Assembly: GCF_000167355.1 (NCBI RefSeq)
Contig: NZ_AAEW02000006.1
Span: forward strand, 124,001 to 188,000
Reading direction: 5' to 3'
DNA: 64,000 nt
From: Desulfuromonas acetoxidans DSM 684
GTDB lineage: Bacteria > Desulfobacterota > Desulfuromonadia > Desulfuromonadales > Desulfuromonadaceae
Shown here: positions 54,385 through 62,801 of the stretch, piece after piece
How positions within the stretch are numbered: position 1 is the stretch's first letter
How the letters are laid out: each line of letters opens with the position of its first letter
Position numbers and translations under genes: made by a program
The notes under the pieces: generated by a model
What the model was told of the DNA's origin: nothing
What the model saw: only the letters and a program-made list of their open reading frames with translations
The model's database searches: none

Positions 54385-54843
54385 CCAAGTAGAGCAATGG
54401 ACAGTGGTTTCACGGAGACGCCCTCTGGGCCGTGCCACAATGCTCCAAGACGTTTACCCCGGTTCTTTACGCCACACAACTGGACGATCAGTTGGCGAGG
54501 ACCATGCACTGCGTTATATATCCGACCACAATGCGGTTGAGATCCCTGTAGCCTTCACGTTGGACAGTGACAGTTCATGGCGCCTGAAACGCACGACGAT
54601 CCCCACGGTGTAACGCCGGAAAAAGTGTAACGCGTTCCTTAATTGGGAACGCCTGCCGTACCAACACGGCTATCGTATTCCACACCGACAAGACACGCTG
54701 CGGCCCAATGGGCGCACATACGTGCAGAGCCGGTAGGTTTTCCGTGATTTTCCGGAAAACCGCTATCAGTTAATGCGGGACGACTCCAGCCAATGACGTC
54801 CCCCACATTGTTCGCCACGAACAATGCATTTAAAAGGTCATGC
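54385..54843 (+). promoter_or_regulatory. Structured 5' leader of the RNase E/G gene
   Basis: About 460 nt without a credible ORF. Clear hairpins: 54392-54445 (a composite stem, GTGG-CACGG paired with CCGTG-CCAC), 54632-54652 (GCGTTCC/GGAACGC), 54736-54761 (GGTTTTCC/GGAAAACC) and 54777-54802 (GGGACG/CGTCCC). In E. coli the rne leader is long and folded and is cut by RNase E for feedback control; the same logic is likely here. Confidence 0.5.
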
Positions 54844-57651
54844 ATGAGTAAAAAAATGTTGATCAACGCAACCCTTCCTGAAGAGGATCGGGTCGCGATT
54901 GTTGAAGACGGTATCCTCACCGAACTGGATATCGAAAGCGCTGGTCACCAGCAAACCAAAGGGAACATCTACAAAGGGGAAGTGATCCGAGTCGAACAAG
55001 GTCTGCAGGCCGCGTTTATCGATTACGGCGCACAACGCCCCGGCTTTCTGCAAATCGGCGAAATCCACCCCTCTCTTTACCCCAAACGCGATGACGAAGG
55101 TCAAAGCAACCGTCGACCGCCCATTACCGAAATCCTCAAACGCGGCCAGCAGATTCTGGTTCAAGTTGTTAAGGAAGAGCGAGGAACCAAGGGCGCAGCT
55201 CTGACCACGGAAGTCTCCCTGCCCGGACGTTACATGGTCCTGATTCCGCAAAGCTCATCGCGGGGGATTTCGCGCAAGATCGACAACGATCATGTGCGTA
55301 AAGAGATCAAGAACACGTTGTCAAGCCTCGAACTGCCCGACAACATGGGGTACATCATCCGCACCGCCGCCATTGACCAACCTCCTGAAGAACTCAAACG
55401 CGATTTCGATTATCTGCTCAATACCTACAACAGTATTGTCAGTCACAGTGAAAAAGCCAAAGCTCCGGCGTTGATCTATCAGGAGTCCAACCTGGTCCTG
55501 CGATCGATTCGCGATTATTTCTCGCCTGAAATCGACGAAGTACTTATTGATGACCGTGAGGTGTTCCAAGAGGCTCGCGATTTTTTCAAGGCGGTGATGC
55601 CCGAATACATGCCGTTAGTCAAACTGCACCAGGAGCGGCGACCAATTTTTGCCCGTTATCAGATCGAGGAACAGATCTCCCATCTGTCGAGCAATACGGT
55701 GAACCTGCCCTCCGGCGGCTCCATTGTCCTCGACCAGACCGAAGCTCTGGTTGCCATTGATGTCAACTCCGGAAAAATGGGCGGCGAACAGGATGTTGAA
55801 GCCACAGCTCATCGCGTTAACCTTGAGGCCGCTATTGAAGTTGCCCGTCAACTGCGCCTGCGCGACATGGGCGGCCTGATTGTCATTGACTTTATCGACA
55901 TGCGCCAGCGTCGCAATGCCCGCGAAGTGGAAAAAGCCCTGAAAAACGCGCTAAAAATTGACAAAGCCCGCGTCACCGTTGGCCGCATCAGTCACCAGTT
56001 TGGCCTGTTGGAAATGAGCCGTCAGCGGATCAAAGCCAACCTTGGAGAGGGCAGCTACAATATGTGCCCCCACTGTCAGGGCAGTGGCCGCATCCGCAGC
56101 GATGAAAGCCGCTCCATCGCCCTGCTTCGCCGCATCCAGGCCGGTACAGCCAAAGGCCATATCGAAGCGGTTGTGTGCACGGCGGCTCTGGACACAGCCA
56201 ACTATCTGCTTAACAACAAGCGCCGCGAGCTATACGACCTCGAACAACGCTACAAATTGATCATCGAAATCAAGGGCGATCCGGGGTATCTTCCGGAGCA
56301 GGTTGACATCGAATTCGTTAAGCAATCACGCGAACAACGCCAGGAAAATCGTAACGATCAGGGACCGCTGGTTGACACGGACCTGTCAGAACGTGCCAAC
56401 ATCGAAGTTGTGCTGCCCGACGCATCCAGCGCCGAGCAGGGAGATCAGGAAAACGCTCAGAAGGAAGAAAAAGACGAAGAGGCACCGCGCAAGTCGTCAC
56501 GCCGTCGTCGCCGTTCCAACCGCCGTCGCAACGACCGCAACAGACGAAGCGAAGAAACCAACGACGAAACTGCGGCAGACGTATCCCAATCAGATGCGGA
56601 CCAGGATCAGGATAAAGCGGCACAAACGCAAGCTCCCCAACAGTCCGAGGCACCCTCTCAACCTGAGCAGCCGCCTATTGCCGAAAAATCTTCTGAGCCT
56701 GAACCGCAAGAAAACACACCCAAAAGTGGCGAAAATTCAGAGGAGACGGACAAGGCCAAGGCACCACGTAAGCCTGCGCGCAGGCGGCCTGCCCGTAAAA
56801 AAGCTCCGGCCAAACAAGACGAGCAAACAGAACAACCCTCATCTGAGGAGAATGCGGCTGCCGGGAGTTCTCAACCCACGGTATCAACGGCCAGTGAACC
56901 TGCAGAGTCAGACGCGAAAGACGAGGAAAAACCAAAACGCAGGGCTCCCCGTCGCAAACCAGCAGCAACAAGCGCCGCCACTGAAGCGAAGACGGAAAAC
57001 GCCACGACTGAAGTGACTGAAGAGACAAAGCCAGCGCCTCGACGCCGTCGGGCCACCCGCAAAACAACCACGGCAGACACCACAACAACGGCTGAAGCAG
57101 CGACGGAGACGGACAAGAAAAGTACGGAAGCCAGTGAAAAGAAGGCTGCTCCAGCGAAGCGAACCACCCGGCGCAAAACCACGACAAAGGCAGCGCCCTC
57201 CTCGCAAACCACAGAGCCCGAATCAACACAGACGGATGACACTGCTGACAAGCCGGAGAAGAAACCTGTTCGCCGTCGCCGGACCACAGCAAAAAAAGCC
57301 ACGGAAAAAGCTGCAGAGACAACAACCGAGCAACCGGCTGAAACCACTGCTGAAGGCGCAGAGGAAACTCCAAAGAAAAAAACAACGCGCCGTCGTACAA
57401 CAACGACTAAAAAAGCTGTGAACGACACAGAAAAAACCGCTGAGACGGGCGAGACGGCGGAGAAAAAGCCAACACGACGCCGTACGACAAGAAAAACCAC
57501 CACAGAAAAAGCGGCAGAGGAAGAAACACCTAAGAAAACGGCTCGGAGCAAAAAGAGCACGGAAAAAGCTGCGGAAGAGGGTGAAGAGAAACCCAAACGC
57601 CGCGCTCCGCGCAAAAAAAAGGTCGAACCGGCACCTGAAACCGACGTCTGA
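54844..57651 (+). CDS. rng: Ribonuclease E/G with long low-complexity tail
   Basis: 935 residues from ATG 54844. S1 domain about 38-125 (GNIYKGEVIRVEQGLQAAFIDYG). The catalytic part holds Asp306 (VAIDVNSG) and Asp349 (IVIDFIDMRQRRN), the metal pair of RNase E. The zinc link is CPHCQGSG (C408, C411), almost exactly where E. coli RNase E has it. From about 510 to the end the chain is disordered: acidic Glu/Gln blocks alternate with Arg/Lys/Thr blocks such as TTRRRTTTTKK repeated many times. The tail could scaffold RNA or a degradosome. Bases there are skewed to A and C. Confidence 0.95.
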   Translation: MSKKMLINATLPEEDRVAIVEDGILTELDIESAGHQQTKGNIYKGEVIRVEQGLQAAFIDYGAQRPGFLQIGEIHPSLYPKRDDEGQSNRRPPITEILKRGQQILVQVVKEERGTKGAALTTEVSLPGRYMVLIPQSSSRGISRKIDNDHVRKEIKNTLSSLELPDNMGYIIRTAAIDQPPEELKRDFDYLLNTYNSIVSHSEKAKAPALIYQESNLVLRSIRDYFSPEIDEVLIDDREVFQEARDFFKAVMPEYMPLVKLHQERRPIFARYQIEEQISHLSSNTVNLPSGGSIVLDQTEALVAIDVNSGKMGGEQDVEATAHRVNLEAAIEVARQLRLRDMGGLIVIDFIDMRQRRNAREVEKALKNALKIDKARVTVGRISHQFGLLEMSRQRIKANLGEGSYNMCPHCQGSGRIRSDESRSIALLRRIQAGTAKGHIEAVVCTAALDTANYLLNNKRRELYDLEQRYKLIIEIKGDPGYLPEQVDIEFVKQSREQRQENRNDQGPLVDTDLSERANIEVVLPDASSAEQGDQENAQKEEKDEEAPRKSSRRRRRSNRRRNDRNRRSEETNDETAADVSQSDADQDQDKAAQTQAPQQSEAPSQPEQPPIAEKSSEPEPQENTPKSGENSEETDKAKAPRKPARRRPARKKAPAKQDEQTEQPSSEENAAAGSSQPTVSTASEPAESDAKDEEKPKRRAPRRKPAATSAATEAKTENATTEVTEETKPAPRRRRATRKTTTADTTTTAEAATETDKKSTEASEKKAAPAKRTTRRKTTTKAAPSSQTTEPESTQTDDTADKPEKKPVRRRRTTAKKATEKAAETTTEQPAETTAEGAEETPKKKTTRRRTTTTKKAVNDTEKTAETGETAEKKPTRRRTTRKTTTEKAAEEETPKKTARSKKSTEKAAEEGEEKPKRRAPRKKKVEPAPETDV

Positions 57652-57675
57652 CCATTTTTAAGAGGTCGTGAACAT

Positions 57676-57718
57676 AAAAAAACACCGTGGCAGGAGAACC
57701 TGCCACGGTGTTTTTTTT
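57676..57718. terminator. Bidirectional terminator after the RNase E/G gene
   Basis: A perfect stem of about 18 pairs including flanking A and T runs around AGAA; it works for the RNase gene and, on the other strand, for the small gene at 57748. Confidence 0.95.
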
Positions 57719-57747
57719 CATTGTGAATGGCCGTCCGACAATCGTTA

Positions 57748-57975
57748 TTATTTGTCTTTCTCAGGCCTCATCTGCCGGGAAATAATCGCCAACGGCAACA
57801 GACGACGATGTTTCTCCAACAAAGACTGAATATCTCCACCATCATTGATGATCATATCTTCCGGACTGAACTCAGTCATGGCGGTAAAACCATCCGCTCG
57901 CCGGTAAATACAAATGGTATAGCTGCGATCTGAAAAATCGAAAGAGCTTTTATGAACAAGTTCTTCAACAGGCAT
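57748..57975 (-). CDS. Small protein of unknown function (75 residues)
   Basis: Start taken at ATG 57975; a TTG at 58038 would lengthen it by 21 residues. It begins MPVEELVHKSSFDFSDRSY and has alternating strands and charged turns, ending in a basic tail. No signal peptide, no motif I recognise. Between two terminators, so it is its own transcription unit. Coding is supported by length, strand context and codon use only. Confidence 0.55.
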   Translation of the reverse strand: MPVEELVHKSSFDFSDRSYTICIYRRADGFTAMTEFSPEDMIINDGGDIQSLLEKHRRLLPLAIISRQMRPEKDK

Positions 57976-58061
57976 AGACTGAATACTCTCCGCTGAAAGG
58001 TGACAAGTATAATCTTGTCTATGCAGATAGCATTCCAACTCTGAGACCGGCCAAAAACAGC

Positions 58062-58097
58062 AATGCCTCTGTTAGTGAAAACAAAAACAGAGGCATT
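58062..58097 (-). terminator. Terminator-like hairpin after ispB
   Basis: A perfect 12-bp stem (58062-58073 with 58086-58097), 35 nt after the ispB stop; the T-run follows only after four other bases. Confidence 0.65.
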
Positions 58098-58131
58098 TAA
58101 CGATTAAAAAACAGCGATTTTACGGAAATTT

Positions 58132-59100
58132 TTATTTGCTGCGGCTGACCACATAATCGGCAAGAATTTCGAGGGCCTGTTTCGCTTCACCGTCCTCAAA
58201 AGCCGCTAATCGTTGTTTCGCGGATTCAACTAATTGTTTTGCGCGTTTACGCGTATAATCGATCCCATCATATTGGTGGATCAACGCGATGACTTTTTCA
58301 AGATCTTCATCACTGAGCTGATCTTTCTCCACGATCTGCTCAACCCGGTCGCGCTCATCCCGACTGCAATGGCGCAGAGTCTCGATCAGCGGCAAAGTCA
58401 TTTTCCCCTCTTCAAGGTCATGACCACAGGCTTTGCCAAACTCGGCCTGATCCGCAACATAATCAAGGGCGTCATCCATAAACTGGAAGGCAATGCCCAG
58501 TTCCATTCCGAACTCCTGCAGCGCCTGCTCCTGCTCAGCGGAAACCCCGCCGAGGATTCCACCACACCGGCACGCCGCAGCTATCAGTACGGCGGTCTTA
58601 TCACGCACCACCTGCATATAACGTTCTTCACTCAAGTCAAGATCGCAGGTACTGATCAGTTGCAGCACCTCGCCTTCGGCCATATTGGTCGTCGCATCGG
58701 ATAATGCTTGAAGAATCGGCAGGCTTCCGGTACGCACCATAATGGAGAAGGATTTTGAAAAGAGAAAATCACCGACAAGAACAGATGCCTCATTGCCCCA
58801 GACATTGTTGGCGGAGGCTGCGCCTCGACGCAAATCGGCACTGTCGACCACATCATCATGCAGCAATGTTGCGGTATGGATAAATTCGACAACGCTGGCA
58901 ACGCCAATATGGGACTCACCCTGATAGGCGGCAAGCCGGGCGCAGAGAAGCACCAGCATAGGGCGCATCCGTTTACCACCACTGGCCAGAACATATTCCC
59001 CGACCTTGCGAATCAGGGTAACTTCAGAGTCGAGGTCCTGCCTGAACTGCTGTTCAACCAGTGCCATCTCCTCCTCGAGCATTTGCAGCACACGTTCCAT
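58132..59100 (-). CDS. ispB: Long-chain polyprenyl diphosphate synthase
   Basis: 322 residues. GGKRMRPMLVLLCARL, first aspartate-rich motif in LLHDDVVDSADLRRG, second in FQFMDDALDYVAD, GKMTLPLIETL. All-helical prenyl transferase that makes the side chain of quinones (probably menaquinone in an anaerobe). The residues before the first DDxxD (FIHTATLLHDD) are small, as in synthases of long products. Confidence 0.95.
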   Translation of the reverse strand: MERVLQMLEEEMALVEQQFRQDLDSEVTLIRKVGEYVLASGGKRMRPMLVLLCARLAAYQGESHIGVASVVEFIHTATLLHDDVVDSADLRRGAASANNVWGNEASVLVGDFLFSKSFSIMVRTGSLPILQALSDATTNMAEGEVLQLISTCDLDLSEERYMQVVRDKTAVLIAAACRCGGILGGVSAEQEQALQEFGMELGIAFQFMDDALDYVADQAEFGKACGHDLEEGKMTLPLIETLRHCSRDERDRVEQIVEKDQLSDEDLEKVIALIHQYDGIDYTRKRAKQLVESAKQRLAAFEDGEAKQALEILADYVVSRSK

Positions 59101-59248
59101 GAATAACTACCTACTTACTTGATGGGACCGCTGGCTCTCTTCCTTCCCCTGTTGGAAACACCTTGCGGTTTCATAACCATTTCAACGTCCGGCAGTATAA
59201 ACAATCTGACAGGATTGGCATCTATAAAACAGCTCTGCCTTTGGGATA

Positions 59249-60172
59249 TCAGGGGGCTGATGTTTTCTGAGCCGGCAAAACCGCTTGAGAGCCGGGCTGA
59301 AAGCGCTGCATCTGCGTATCCCAATAGTAGTGATCTTCAATCCACATCGCTTCAACAGCATCAAGATCGAGAGCCATCCCCGGCATATTTTCGCTGAGAT
59401 AGGAGGCATCAAGCATCTCATCATCGTCGATCATCAGATCCGCATTAAGGTCTGCCCAATGGATATGCTGAATCACAAGTTGATCGGCTCCAATCAACTC
59501 AAACCGGCTGCGCTGGCTTGCGGTGTGCGCCACAAGTTCACCGTTAAAACGCATCATGGTTGTTAACTTAGCCTGCGGATCGACCTGTACCAGATAATAG
59601 ATGGTCAGTGGCTGATCCTCCAATTGCACGATCCAACGGACCAACCCCGTTTCCTCATCTACGCTGTCCGGTAACGGCACCGAGGAGACAAACCGCCAAC
59701 CTTGCGGCAATTGTTCACGCACCACGCCACGAATCGTTCCACTGCTAAAACGCAGTTGCACAGGGAAAACCGCACCGGGTGCGGCATAACTGGGTAAAAC
59801 CCGTTCGGCGACAATCGGTGGTTGCGGCCACAGCCACACAGTCAGCCCGACGACCAGCAGACACAGAGACAAAACCACGATGAGCCAACGACGAGATAGG
59901 CCCCAGGAACGTGTTTGCGGCTGAGGCACCTCTTCTTCCTGCCACAGAATCTGATCCAGAGGCACTTCCAAGGCCTCCGCCAGCTTCTCAGCATTGGGAC
60001 GCTTGATGGTCGGATAGCGATTATTCTCCCACCGGGAGATGGTATCCGTAGTCACGCCAACCATCTTTGCCACATAAAGCTGCGTCAGAGACTGGTCTTC
60101 ACGTGCTTGACGGATTGCCGCACCATCAATCTGAATCATGCCATCGTTTTTCTGATTTTTTTCTGCCATCAT
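59249..60172 (-). CDS. Membrane-anchored XRE regulator with dockerin-like calcium motif
   Basis: 307 residues from ATG 60172 (weak Shine-Dalgarno; later starts possible). XRE helix-turn-helix about 14-75 (AAIRQAREDQSLTQLYVAKMVGVTTDTISRWE), a single TM about 93-115, then an outer domain of beta strands (FPVQLRFSSG, WIVQLEDQPLTIYYLVQVD). Near the end comes HWADLNADLMIDDDEMLDASYL, the pattern of a dockerin or EF-hand-like calcium loop. Thus DNA-binding and calcium or ligand sensing are joined across the membrane in one chain, as in RodZ- or CadC-like proteins. Divergent from a cytochrome gene across a palindrome. Confidence 0.85.
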   Translation of the reverse strand: MMAEKNQKNDGMIQIDGAAIRQAREDQSLTQLYVAKMVGVTTDTISRWENNRYPTIKRPNAEKLAEALEVPLDQILWQEEEVPQPQTRSWGLSRRWLIVVLSLCLLVVGLTVWLWPQPPIVAERVLPSYAAPGAVFPVQLRFSSGTIRGVVREQLPQGWRFVSSVPLPDSVDEETGLVRWIVQLEDQPLTIYYLVQVDPQAKLTTMMRFNGELVAHTASQRSRFELIGADQLVIQHIHWADLNADLMIDDDEMLDASYLSENMPGMALDLDAVEAMWIEDHYYWDTQMQRFQPGSQAVLPAQKTSAP

Positions 60173-60279
60173 AGTGCTGTGAGGGTAGCAGATAGCAAAA
60201 AAAAGGGCAACGAAACAACACCAGACCACCTGAAAGCAATCGCCATAACCTACCGAAATCAGGACAATCCATATCGACA

Positions 60280-60299
60280 TCGTACGGTATACCGATCGA
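60280..60299. promoter_or_regulatory. 20-bp palindrome between regulator and cytochrome genes
   Basis: Perfect CGGTATACCG core (60285-60294) with outer TCG and CGA at equal distance. It lies about 110 nt before the XRE gene and 85 nt before the cytochrome gene, so it is a good candidate for the regulator's operator. Confidence 0.5.
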
Positions 60300-60383
60300 C
60301 ATCTAATGCACTTCGCGCAAAAGGTCGCTAAAACGGTAGTCACAGTTTCACACCACATTCCCATTTGACAAGGAGGTACCACA

Positions 60384-60671
60384 ATGAAAACGAAACTGCT
60401 GTTGTCCGTTCTGTTCATGGCCCTGCTCGCAACATCCGCCCTGGCCGCAGACACCTACGAGTACACGGGGAAAGGAACCGTCACCTTTAACCATAAGATG
60501 CATGGTGAAAAGATGGAGTGCAGTTCCTGCCATACCACTCAGCCACCGCAGAAGATTGCCATCACCGGCAAAAAAGAGGGGCACGCCCTATGTCTGGACT
60601 GTCACAAAAAAGAGCAGAAAAAAGGCAATAAGGCCGCGCCGAAATCCTGCAGTCAGTGTCATAAAAAATAA
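60384..60671 (+). CDS. Triheme cytochrome c7, PpcA-like
   Basis: 95 residues with a signal peptide (about 1-21, ending ALA). Three CxxCH haem sites: CSSCH, CLDCH, CSQCH. Further histidines in TFNHKMHG and EGHALC give the six ligands needed for three bis-His haems. Size and spacing match PpcA-type periplasmic cytochromes that shuttle electrons from the inner membrane to outer-membrane conduits in Fe(III)/S(0) respiration. AAGGAGG upstream. Confidence 0.95.
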   Translation: MKTKLLLSVLFMALLATSALAADTYEYTGKGTVTFNHKMHGEKMECSSCHTTQPPQKIAITGKKEGHALCLDCHKKEQKKGNKAAPKSCSQCHKK

Positions 60672-60709
60672 TCCAGCCTTTCTTTAAATGCCCGACAAAG
60701 GAGATGATC

Positions 60710-60946
60710 ATGAAAAAAACTCTGTATCTTGTTCTTGCGTTAAGCCTTGTTGCCGCCCTGGCCACCACAGCCCTGGCCCAACAGATTACCGGAACCGTCA
60801 CCAAAGTTCGTGGCGACAAAATCACCATCGAAGTCAGCCGTTCGGAAGCGAAAAAGGTATCCGCCGGTGACAGTGCCACCTTGGAGATCACCAAAAAAGC
60901 CGTTGAGGCTCCAGCAGCCGGCAACGATATGCTCACCGGCTGTTAA
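60710..60946 (+). CDS. Small exported protein after the cytochrome
   Basis: 78 residues from ATG 60710 (AGGAG six bases ahead). Signal peptide about 1-21 (ending ALA), then a compact beta domain (QITGTVTKVRGDKITIEVSRSEAKKVSAGDSATLEI), which looks like an OB- or SH3-like barrel, and a short Ala-rich end. Follows the cytochrome gene by 38 nt on the same strand; likely co-transcribed. Function unknown. Confidence 0.75.
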   Translation: MKKTLYLVLALSLVAALATTALAQQITGTVTKVRGDKITIEVSRSEAKKVSAGDSATLEITKKAVEAPAAGNDMLTGC

Positions 60947-60953
60947 ATCATCA

Positions 60954-60986
60954 AATCGCCGGGCACTTTTGCGCTGCCCGGCGATT
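60954..60986 (+). terminator. Hairpin after the cytochrome operon
   Basis: A perfect 12-bp stem (60954-60965 with 60975-60986) 8 nt after the stop. No T-run follows, so termination may be Rho-aided. Confidence 0.6.
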
Positions 60987-61075
60987 CCCATCCCATTTGA
61001 ACCGTGTGTAAATAGCTCGTATATCACAACCATTTTTTGATTTACCCCGGCACCAAATTACGCTACCAGTAAAGA

Positions 61076-61684
61076 ATGGAGATTTGGTTGGAACACCTGT
61101 TAACCAGTGTGACAGCAACCCCCTGGTATTATCTGCTGATCACCGTGATTGCAACGGCTGAAGGGATCGCCCTGGTTGGGTTGGCCGTGCCCGGCAGCGT
61201 GCTGTGTGTCTCCATCGGTGCGATTGCCGCAGCCGGTCACGCGAATTTCATGGCGAGTTGCCTCTGCGCGGCGGCAGGCGCTTTTGTCGGTGATCTGATC
61301 AGTTATCTGCTCGGCGGCCGACTCGGCCCGCGCCTGGTCCACTCCTTTTTTCCACAACGCAGCAGGCCGCTGCTGAAGCGGGCACAGATTTTTTTCGCAG
61401 CCCATGGTGGCAAGAGTCTGTTTCTGGCCCGTTTTTTCGGCCCTCTGCGCGGGCTGGTCCCCTTTGTCGCCGGTTCTGTCCGGTTTCCGATCCGCAATCT
61501 TATCGGTTACAGCGTTGTTGCAGCACTGCTGTGGGGTCTCAGTTATCCGGGGCTCGGCTATCTGGGGATAAAATCCTGGCAACAACTTCCAGAACGGCTC
61601 TCTGTTGAGGTCTTACTCTGCCTCGGGGCCGTGGTTGTCGTTGCCCTTCTGGTATGGCGCCATCAGCGCAATAAAAACCGCTGA
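61076..61684 (+). CDS. DedA-family membrane protein
   Basis: 202 residues. Hydrophobic almost throughout, with the family's GDLISYLLGGRLG and FLARFFGPLRGLVPFVAG segments holding the conserved acidic and arginine residues. DedA proteins are linked to undecaprenyl phosphate or phospholipid flipping and membrane potential. Weak Shine-Dalgarno. Confidence 0.9.
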   Translation: MEIWLEHLLTSVTATPWYYLLITVIATAEGIALVGLAVPGSVLCVSIGAIAAAGHANFMASCLCAAAGAFVGDLISYLLGGRLGPRLVHSFFPQRSRPLLKRAQIFFAAHGGKSLFLARFFGPLRGLVPFVAGSVRFPIRNLIGYSVVAALLWGLSYPGLGYLGIKSWQQLPERLSVEVLLCLGAVVVVALLVWRHQRNKNR

Positions 61685-61769
61685 CAAAGCATCGCCAAAC
61701 ACCCTATCGCGCTTTTTTTCACCATAAAATCATGGCATAATTTCCCCCATCACAAAGGGAGAAATCGCC

Positions 61770-62801
61770 ATGAGCACAACTGCACCCCGCCTGCCGGCGG
61801 AATGGGAAGCACAGGACGGTGTCTTGCTGTCCTGGCCGACACCACACAGCGACTGGGCGGACCATTTGGAACAGATCGTTCCGGTCTTCATTGAACTGGT
61901 TCGACACATCAGCCGTTTTGAACAGGTCATTATCGTCACACCGCAGCCATCGGAAACCATTACCACGTTGCAGCAGGCCGACATCGCCCTGCAGCGCGTC
62001 CAGTGTTATGCCGTTGCAACCAATGATACCTGGAGTCGGGACTTTGGACCCATCACCGTTTTCAAACAGCAACAGCCGTGGCTTTACGATTTTGGTTTTA
62101 ACGGCTGGGGTCTGAAATTCCCGGCGGATCACGACAATCAGATCACCCGGAAGCTCGTGGAGCTGGCTGCATTCACCGCGCCAACCCACCTCCAGCCATT
62201 GATTCTTGAGGGGGGCAGTATCGAATCTGACGGCAACGGCGTTCTGCTGACCACCAGCACCTGTCTGCTCAGTGCTAACCGCAACCCCCATCTGAAAAAA
62301 CACGACATCGAACAGTTTTTTCATCAGCAGTTCGGCATCCAAAAAACCTTGTGGCTCGATCATGGTTATCTGGCCGGGGATGATACCGATTCCCACATCG
62401 ATACATTGGCCCGTTTGTGTCCGGAACACACCATCGTTTACGTTCAGTGTGATGACCCGGACGATGAACATTACCCGGCATTGAAAAAAATGGAGCAGCA
62501 GTTGCAGTCCTTTACCACGCTGGACGGAGCTCCATTTCGCTTGCTGCCACTGCCGTGGCCCCAAGCGGTTTACGATGCCTCGGGAGAACGACTGCCGGCA
62601 ACCTATGCCAACTTTCTGGTGATCAACAAAGCGCTACTGGTCCCGGTTTACAACGATCCGGCTGACCAAAAAGCACTTGAAGTGCTGAGGCTGGCGTTTC
62701 CGGGCCATGAACTGATCGCCATCGATTGCTCGGCCGTGATCCTGCAGCACGGCTCACTGCACTGTTTGACCATGCAACTGCCGAAAGGAACCTTGTCATG
62801 A
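61770..62801 (+). CDS. aguA: Agmatine deiminase
   Basis: 343 residues. LPAEWEAQDGVLLSWPTPHSDW, NDTWSRDFGP, GFNGWG, LEGGSIESDGNGVLLTT, GDDTDSHIDTLARL and the catalytic Cys in HGSLHCLTMQ. It converts agmatine to N-carbamoylputrescine and ammonia. Stop overlaps the aguB start (ATGA). GGGAG upstream. Confidence 0.96.
   Translation: MSTTAPRLPAEWEAQDGVLLSWPTPHSDWADHLEQIVPVFIELVRHISRFEQVIIVTPQPSETITTLQQADIALQRVQCYAVATNDTWSRDFGPITVFKQQQPWLYDFGFNGWGLKFPADHDNQITRKLVELAAFTAPTHLQPLILEGGSIESDGNGVLLTTSTCLLSANRNPHLKKHDIEQFFHQQFGIQKTLWLDHGYLAGDDTDSHIDTLARLCPEHTIVYVQCDDPDDEHYPALKKMEQQLQSFTTLDGAPFRLLPLPWPQAVYDASGERLPATYANFLVINKALLVPVYNDPADQKALEVLRLAFPGHELIAIDCSAVILQHGSLHCLTMQLPKGTLS

Noticed and set aside
54260-54613. 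Plus-strand frame of 117 codons before the RNase gene
   Set aside because: It begins inside the terminator of the previous gene, crosses the promoter and folded leader, and has no ribosome site or family.
56675-57614. Minus-strand frames of about 245 codons opposite the RNase E/G tail
   Set aside because: They arise because the tail is low in stop codons on both strands; sequence is Val/Ser or Leu/Trp low-complexity with no gene-like start.
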